Below are positions 5,370-10,088 of a DNA stretch of 10,088 nt, piece by piece. Position 1 is the first letter of the stretch, and each line of letters begins with the position of its first letter. A program made the translations under genes and the position numbers. The stretch is taken from NCBI GenBank assembly GCA_023251335.1, contig JAHEZA010000051.1:1-10088 (forward strand), read 5' to 3'. This stretch comes from Chitinophagaceae bacterium. GTDB taxonomy: Bacteria > Bacteroidota > Bacteroidia > Chitinophagales > Chitinophagaceae. The notes beneath the pieces are model-generated. The model ran no database searches, was not told the origin of the DNA, and worked only from the letters and a program-made list of their open reading frames with translations.

Positions 5370-8135
5370 TTAAAATAAGTGATAACCAATACTTAGATAA
5401 TAAATAGCACCGATGGCCGGATTACCAAAAGCGTTTCGGTAATATTGATTCAGGATATTAGTACCGCCCAGTTTTAATGATATTTTAGGTCCCGGAAATT
5501 TGTACGATATCTGCGCATCTACTGTTTGGAAAGCGGGTACAAGCCCATTTCCGAAGTCGCTTTCGAAATTTACATCATCCTGCCAACGATAGGTTATATC
5601 ACATCCTAACCTTTTTTCAAAGCCGAATCCTGTGTTGCTGAATGTAAGTCCGGCCCTGTATTTGGGAGCATTGAAATCGGCCTGGAAACCATCCGGCAGA
5701 TCGCCGAGATTATCAGAACTAAGTGTACCGCCTATTGTAAAGTTTCTGGGGAGCGAGTAAGAAACGTTCAATCCGAAACCATACGTATTTACCTTGTCTG
5801 TAACATTAATGGGAATTGAGTAGGTAGTTACCAATGAATTGTTATTAAGATTTGCTTTTATTTCGTCCGGAGTACCCTGGAAAACACTTATATCATTATT
5901 TACTGATTGAGCTACAATGACCCGCGAAAGAAAATTCTCATATGTTCCATAATACCCATACACATCAATAAGCATTCTTTTATTAATCATTAAACCTTTA
6001 TAGCCGAGTTCAAAAGAACCAACGCTTTCTGCTTTGAAATGCGTAAGTGGATTTACTTGCGGGTTTGCGGCGAATAGCTGAGCATTTACCGTGTATACGG
6101 GATTTGATGCCAAATGATAGTAATCTATAAAACTTGATACTCCGCCGATCAAATGCGTGCCTCCTTCTACTATAAGATCAATATACTGTTGTTGTGTTGA
6201 TGCAAAACGATACGCCGTTTGATACGACATTCTGATATTATTGTCTTCAGCAACTTTCACCACCAGGGATAAACGCGGTGTGAATTTTCCCTCGAAATTT
6301 TGATTTTTATCATAGCGGCCGGAAGCGATAATTTTTAATTTGTCTTGAAATATTTTTTTAGTCACCCCCACATAGCCTCCAAATTCATTAATTGGAATCT
6401 TCCCGGTTGAGTCGGTAAATATGGTGCCTTCAGAATTGAGTTCATACCTTTTAAAATTGGCGCCAACGATCACGTCAGCAAAATTTGAGATTAACGGTGA
6501 TAAATTATACTGTCCCTCAATATTATAAAGGTTTGATTTGTCAACAAATAAACCGCCGCCATCTGAAATAGGAATACTTCGGACTTTATCAAAAATCTTA
6601 GTGAATTCCGGAGTGCCCGGGACTGGCCTGCCCTGGTCGGCAACGGCCCGGGCTGCGCTATGAGCCGCCATATCAGATTGTCCTTCTGTTTTTGCATTTA
6701 AATACGCAAAAGCATATTGTTGATACCACTGACTACTTGGCTTCCACTCTTCATTGAATAACCGGGTGGTAATGGTGGCATCAAAAGACTGGCCCGCATT
6801 TTCCTGGGTGGTGTAGGCCCGCAAAAACCAATTTTTGTTTACCAATTCTACCTTATACTGTCCTACTTTTAAATCCAAAAAAGAGTATCGGTCAATTCCT
6901 GTGTAAACAGTATTGCCCGTTCCCCAATATCCTTCTGCATTTAAAGAAGTGTGGGGGGATATTTTATAACTTAATGCTCCCGATAATTTAAAGTTTACGG
7001 TATTAGGATCTAAGATGTTTTTTTCTTCATAGCCACTTCTGGATACATAAATCGATGATGGCATCGAGTTGATGTAAGGCGCATAAAAAGGCGCCGCCTG
7101 TGCTATCGGATTTAAGACGTTTGATTTTATATCGATAGATGTCTCATCGCCATAAACGTTCACCCCATCATAGTTCGGATCAGTTTCACGTGTGCCCGTC
7201 TTTACTCCACCAACTGCGGCTGTGCGATCATAATCCCGGTAATCATTTGCGACCCAGTCTTTGGCCTGGATCAGTGAAGTGCCTATTTTAAAAGCGAATT
7301 TTTCACTGACTTTTTTTGCCCATCTCACATCCACATTATAATATGGAGATGCGTCCTTGTCTTTATTATTAATATTCATAACTCCCGTCTTTACCTGGAA
7401 GGAAAGGCCCTGGTATTTAAACGGATCTTTACTATTTATAATAATTGCACCGTTCATACCGCCCGGCCCATATAAAGCAGACGAAGCTCCTGGCAATAAT
7501 TCAACGCTTTCAACATCCAATTCTGTGAGACCTACCACACTTCCGACAGAAAAATTTAATCCCGGAGCCTGGTTGTCCATGCCGTCCACAATCTGGTTTA
7601 CTCTGACACTGCCGCTGCCGTTAAATCCCCTTGTACTTGGCGAAGTGAACGTAAGCGACGAGTTAACTACGTCCACTCCTGTTAATTTTCCGATCATATC
7701 ATAATACGAAGTCGCTGATGTATTCCTGATATTCGTAGCGCTTATTCGTTCAATTGTTACCGGAGATTCAAGAATTCTTGATGGTGTTCTCGTCGCCGAT
7801 ACCACCACTTCCTGGCCAAGTGTACTAACGGGTTCCAGGTTTATTTTCACTAATTCACCTGCGCTGCTGACAGGCACCTCCTGTTGTTGAAACCCAATAG
7901 ATGAAATAATTAATGTATCCGGCAACTTGCCTTTTGTGTCGAGAGAAAAATTTCCCCGCTCATCGGTATAAGTCCCCTCTCCGGATCGTTTTAATATTAC
8001 AGAAACAGCAGGAATGGTTCCCCCTGAAGATTTGTTTGTAATAACACCTTTTAGGGTATTAACCTGCGCAGAGACTGCAAGCGGTAAGACATTTCCAATA
8101 ACGATGACGAAAACATACCGGGTAAACTTTCTCAT
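5370..8135 (-). CDS. TonB-dependent outer membrane receptor
   Basis: A 921-residue outer-membrane importer powered by TonB-ExbBD. A signal peptide at 1-23 ends in VSA before Gln24. A carboxypeptidase-regulatory-like Ig-fold domain follows at about 26-102 (LKGVITNKSSGGTIPAVSVILK, then YTDERGNFSL and DTLIISSIGFQ). A short segment with EVVVSATRTP (109-118) could serve as TonB box and linker. The plug lies at about 120-238 and includes STRGFNGSG, IVDGMDNQAPG and VELLPGASSALYGPGGMNGA (211-230). The 22-strand barrel fills the rest and ends in YYLSIGYHLF with the C-terminal Phe expected for outer-membrane assembly. Length and domain order are normal for Bacteroidota. It heads a unit with the FAS1 lipoprotein 36 bases downstream, and no SusD-like gene is present. 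The substrate cannot be told from sequence; siderophore-type and carbohydrate-type receptors share this form. The ATG at 8135 has little Shine-Dalgarno. Confidence 0.95.
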   Translation of the reverse strand: MRKFTRYVFVIVIGNVLPLAVSAQVNTLKGVITNKSSGGTIPAVSVILKRSGEGTYTDERGNFSLDTKGKLPDTLIISSIGFQQQEVPVSSAGELVKINLEPVSTLGQEVVVSATRTPSRILESPVTIERISATNIRNTSATSYYDMIGKLTGVDVVNSSLTFTSPSTRGFNGSGSVRVNQIVDGMDNQAPGLNFSVGSVVGLTELDVESVELLPGASSALYGPGGMNGAIIINSKDPFKYQGLSFQVKTGVMNINNKDKDASPYYNVDVRWAKKVSEKFAFKIGTSLIQAKDWVANDYRDYDRTAAVGGVKTGTRETDPNYDGVNVYGDETSIDIKSNVLNPIAQAAPFYAPYINSMPSSIYVSRSGYEEKNILDPNTVNFKLSGALSYKISPHTSLNAEGYWGTGNTVYTGIDRYSFLDLKVGQYKVELVNKNWFLRAYTTQENAGQSFDATITTRLFNEEWKPSSQWYQQYAFAYLNAKTEGQSDMAAHSAARAVADQGRPVPGTPEFTKIFDKVRSIPISDGGGLFVDKSNLYNIEGQYNLSPLISNFADVIVGANFKRYELNSEGTIFTDSTGKIPINEFGGYVGVTKKIFQDKLKIIASGRYDKNQNFEGKFTPRLSLVVKVAEDNNIRMSYQTAYRFASTQQQYIDLIVEGGTHLIGGVSSFIDYYHLASNPVYTVNAQLFAANPQVNPLTHFKAESVGSFELGYKGLMINKRMLIDVYGYYGTYENFLSRVIVAQSVNNDISVFQGTPDEIKANLNNNSLVTTYSIPINVTDKVNTYGFGLNVSYSLPRNFTIGGTLSSDNLGDLPDGFQADFNAPKYRAGLTFSNTGFGFEKRLGCDITYRWQDDVNFESDFGNGLVPAFQTVDAQISYKFPGPKISLKLGGTNILNQYYRNAFGNPAIGAIYYLSIGYHLF

Positions 8136-8283
8136 ATCGATTATTTTATGGTTACAATTAACAGCAATTTAAGATTTGTATCGCTGATTTGAAAAAGTAA
8201 TTTTTGTATTGGTTAGGGAAGTAAAAGGTCAGTTAGCCTTTTAATAAAATATTATCCGCATTTTTGCACCTTAAATTTTTTCT
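8136..8283. promoter_or_regulatory. Divergent promoter region between receptor and purC
   Basis: The 148 bases separate two genes transcribed away from each other, so both promoters must lie here unless purC is read from upstream. The only candidate I can name is CATTTTTG at 8259-8266, seven of eight positions like the Bacteroidota -7 element TAnnTTTG. It is 17 bases before the purC start and would give a very short leader. No matching -33 TTG is evident. No purine-repressor operator or riboswitch-like fold was recognised. Confidence 0.45.
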
Positions 8284-9216
8284 ATGCAACCATTTGAATT
8301 TCCGGGACAAACTAATTTTTATAAAGGAAAGGTCAGGGATGTCTATACTATTGATGACCGATTGCTGGTAATGATTGCCAGTAATCGCATTTCAGCATTT
8401 GATGTGATACTTCCGAAACCAATTCCCAATAAGGGACAGGTGCTTAACCAGGTAGCTGCATACATGCTGAATGTTACAAAAGATATTTGCAATAACTGGC
8501 TGTTAGCCACACCGGCGCCAAATGTTTCTGCCGGCAAAAAATGTGATCCTTTTAAAGTGGAAATGGTTGTACGCGGAAACCTTACAGGCCACGCGTGGCG
8601 TACATATCAATCCGGAAAACAAATTTTATGTGTAGTAAAGATGCCGGAAGGATTAAAAGAAAATGATTATTTTCCTGAGCCAATTATTACGCCATCAACC
8701 AAGGCCGCAGAGGGGCATGATGAAGACATCAGTAAAGAAGAAATTATAGAAAGAAATATCGTTTCAAAAGATGATTATGAGCAATTGGAAAAATATACGT
8801 TGCAGCTTTTTGCACGGGGAAAAGAACTGGCTGCTAAAAGAGGATTGATATTAGTGGACACGAAATATGAATTTGGAAAACTCGGCGATGAAATTATTTT
8901 AATTGATGAGATACATACGCCAGATAGCTCCCGCTATTTTTATGCTGATGGCTTTGACGAACGGCAGACAAAAGGAGAAAAACAAAAACAGCTTAGCAAA
9001 GAATTTGTCAGAGAATGGCTTATTGAAAATAATTTTATGGGAAAAGAAGGCCAGCAGGTTCCCGAAATGAGTGATGAATGGATATCGATTATCCGTAACC
9101 GTTACATTGAGCTTTATGAAAGACTGATCGGAGAAAAATTCTTGCCTGAAGATTTGAGTTCAGAACAAACGAAAAACTGCATTTTAGATGCATTAGATCG
9201 CCTGGAAAAAAAATAA
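8284..9216 (+). CDS. purC: SAICAR synthase (PurC)
   Basis: Phosphoribosylaminoimidazole-succinocarboxamide synthase (EC 6.3.2.6). It joins aspartate to CAIR using ATP in de novo purine synthesis, in the cytoplasm. At 310 residues it is of the long form, like the yeast ADE1 enzyme, and not the approximately 240-residue E. coli form. Motifs: YKGKVRDVY (13-21, nucleotide-binding glycine loop), [13 protein letters not shown] (32-44), [14 protein letters not shown] (92-105), [19 protein letters not shown] (132-150), [10 protein letters not shown] (189-198) and [14 protein letters not shown] (206-219). The Asn in [10 protein letters not shown] stands where I would expect an aromatic residue in many long-form relatives; this is from memory and may be ordinary variation. 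The ATG at 8284 gives the expected N-terminus. No other pur genes are adjacent, and the gene is divergent from the receptor unit. Confidence 0.97.
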   Translation: MQPFEFPGQTNFYKGKVRDVYTIDDRLLVMIASNRISAFDVILPKPIPNKGQVLNQVAAYMLNVTKDICNNWLLATPAPNVSAGKKCDPFKVEMVVRGNLTGHAWRTYQSGKQILCVVKMPEGLKENDYFPEPIITPSTKAAEGHDEDISKEEIIERNIVSKDDYEQLEKYTLQLFARGKELAAKRGLILVDTKYEFGKLGDEIILIDEIHTPDSSRYFYADGFDERQTKGEKQKQLSKEFVREWLIENNFMGKEGQQVPEMSDEWISIIRNRYIELYERLIGEKFLPEDLSSEQTKNCILDALDRLEKK

Positions 9217-9241
9217 ATTCATAAGACAAACCTTTCTCCCT

Positions 9242-9324
9242 ATGAAAAAAACCGCCTTACCACATTGCTATTTCTTGCTTTTTTAATTCAATGCTTGTCA
9301 AAAAAATGGCATTTAAATTTTTAG
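9242..9324 (+). pseudogene. Possible lipoprotein-leader remnant
   Basis: The ATG at 9242 opens a 13-codon frame over a run of seven A residues. In the neighbouring frame the same bases encode KNRLTTLLFLAFLIQC followed by LSKKWHLNF and a stop at 9322-9324. This has the form of a lipoprotein signal peptide with a lipobox (LIQC). One extra base in the A-run would join the ATG to that frame. It could be the start of a lost lipoprotein gene, broken by a homopolymer frameshift and deletion, or chance. It fills most of the gap between purC and the DUF72 gene. Confidence 0.25.
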
Positions 9325-9340
9325 ACTTAATGATGTTGAA

Positions 9341-10063
9341 ATGACAAAATTTTACATAGGCTGTTCTGGTTTTCATTATAAAGATTGGAAAGACTTTTTC
9401 TACCCCGAAAAGCTGCCTCAGTCAAAATGGTTTGAATTTTACTGCGAACATTTTAATACGTTGGAAATAAATAACACATTCTATAAATTTCCGACAGAAA
9501 AGTCTTTGGTAAAATGGCATGATGCAAGTCCGGAAGATTTTAAGTTTTCTGTAAAAGCACCGCGGTTGATTACGCATTATAAAAAGTTTTCCGGGTGCGA
9601 AACACTTCTTCATGATTTCTATACAAGCATCAGCAAGGGTCTGCAGAACAAATTAGGTTGCGTATTATTTCAACTTCCACCTCAACTGGTTTATACGCCG
9701 GAAATGTTGGACTTGATAATGAGCAGCGTTGATCCGTCCTTTAAAAATGTGTTTGAATTCAGGCATCTAAGTTGGTGGAACGAAAATGTATTCACTCAAT
9801 TTAAAAAACGGAAACTAATTTTTTGCAGCATAAGCTTTCCAAAATTGCCAGATGAAGTGAAGGCAACCGCCTCAAATATTTATTACCGTTTTCACGGCGT
9901 TCCTGTTTTATATAAATCCACTTATTCAGAAAAGTTTGTTGAGAATATATATCAGGAAATAAAAATCCAAGCTCCGAAAGAGGCATGGGTTTATTTTAAT
10001 AATACATGGGGAAACGCAGCGGTTATCAATTCTAAATATTTGCAAAAACTGATAACTCCTTAA
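9341..10063 (+). CDS. DUF72 (YecE-like) family protein
   Basis: A 240-residue cytoplasmic protein of the DUF72 family, which adopts a TIM-barrel-like fold and whose biochemical activity is not established. Signatures: YIGCSGFHYKDWKDFFYP at the N-terminus (5-22), FNTLEINNTFYKFPT (38-52, including the usual E-N-TFY pattern), FKFSVKAPRLITH (67-79), LGCVLFQLPPQL (105-116), FEFRHLSWW (138-146), YYRFHG (181-186) and a C-terminal WVYFNNTWGNAAVINS (216-231), matching the family's usual YFNN...A..NA end. The length is normal and the protein complete. The ATG at 9341 immediately precedes the first strand. It follows purC by 124 bases in the same direction and may be read from its own promoter. No signal peptide or membrane segment is seen. 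Confidence 0.93.
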   Translation: MTKFYIGCSGFHYKDWKDFFYPEKLPQSKWFEFYCEHFNTLEINNTFYKFPTEKSLVKWHDASPEDFKFSVKAPRLITHYKKFSGCETLLHDFYTSISKGLQNKLGCVLFQLPPQLVYTPEMLDLIMSSVDPSFKNVFEFRHLSWWNENVFTQFKKRKLIFCSISFPKLPDEVKATASNIYYRFHGVPVLYKSTYSEKFVENIYQEIKIQAPKEAWVYFNNTWGNAAVINSKYLQKLITP

Positions 10064-10088
10064 AGATTTCCAGGAGCTTAATTTGCTA

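Overview
The window looks like chromosome from a member of the Bacteroidota, probably Chitinophagaceae or a close relative. This rests on four things: a TonB-dependent receptor with an N-terminal carboxypeptidase-regulatory-like domain, a fasciclin lipoprotein directly behind it, a DUF937 protein of the type that carries an OmpA domain in this phylum, and the general lack of strong Shine-Dalgarno sequences in moderately AT-rich DNA. No rRNA, tRNA, CRISPR array or intact mobile element was seen.

Layout. Bases 195-1964 (+) encode an L-lactate permease of the LctP family. It faces a small secreted Spy/CpxP-like protein at 2270-2650 (-) across about 300 noncoding bases that hold a near-perfect long inverted repeat. 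Next is an eroded-looking stretch (2651-4103). Its only convincing gene is a DUF937 membrane protein (2991-3785, -). That protein stops just where its Bacteroidota relatives normally continue into an OmpA peptidoglycan-binding domain. Small, unrecognised open frames lie on both sides.

Bases 4104-8135 (-) form a two-gene unit. A 921-residue TonB-dependent outer membrane receptor is followed 36 bases later by a lipoprotein with two FAS1 domains. The lipoprotein sits where a SusD-type surface lipoprotein often sits, so the pair may form a substrate-capture and import module; the substrate is unknown. Divergent from it is purC (8284-9216, +), a housekeeping purine gene of the long type, followed by a DUF72 (YecE-like) protein (9341-10063, +). 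Between these two lies a lipoprotein-leader-like remnant.

The genes do not form one pathway. The window is best read as core genes (lctP, purC, DUF72), an outer-membrane uptake pair, and a stretch of envelope-related genes with signs of decay. I see no strong case for an entirely new system. The most interesting points are the receptor/FAS1 pair, the truncated DUF937 protein with an unknown ORF at its break, and the unexplained long hairpin.
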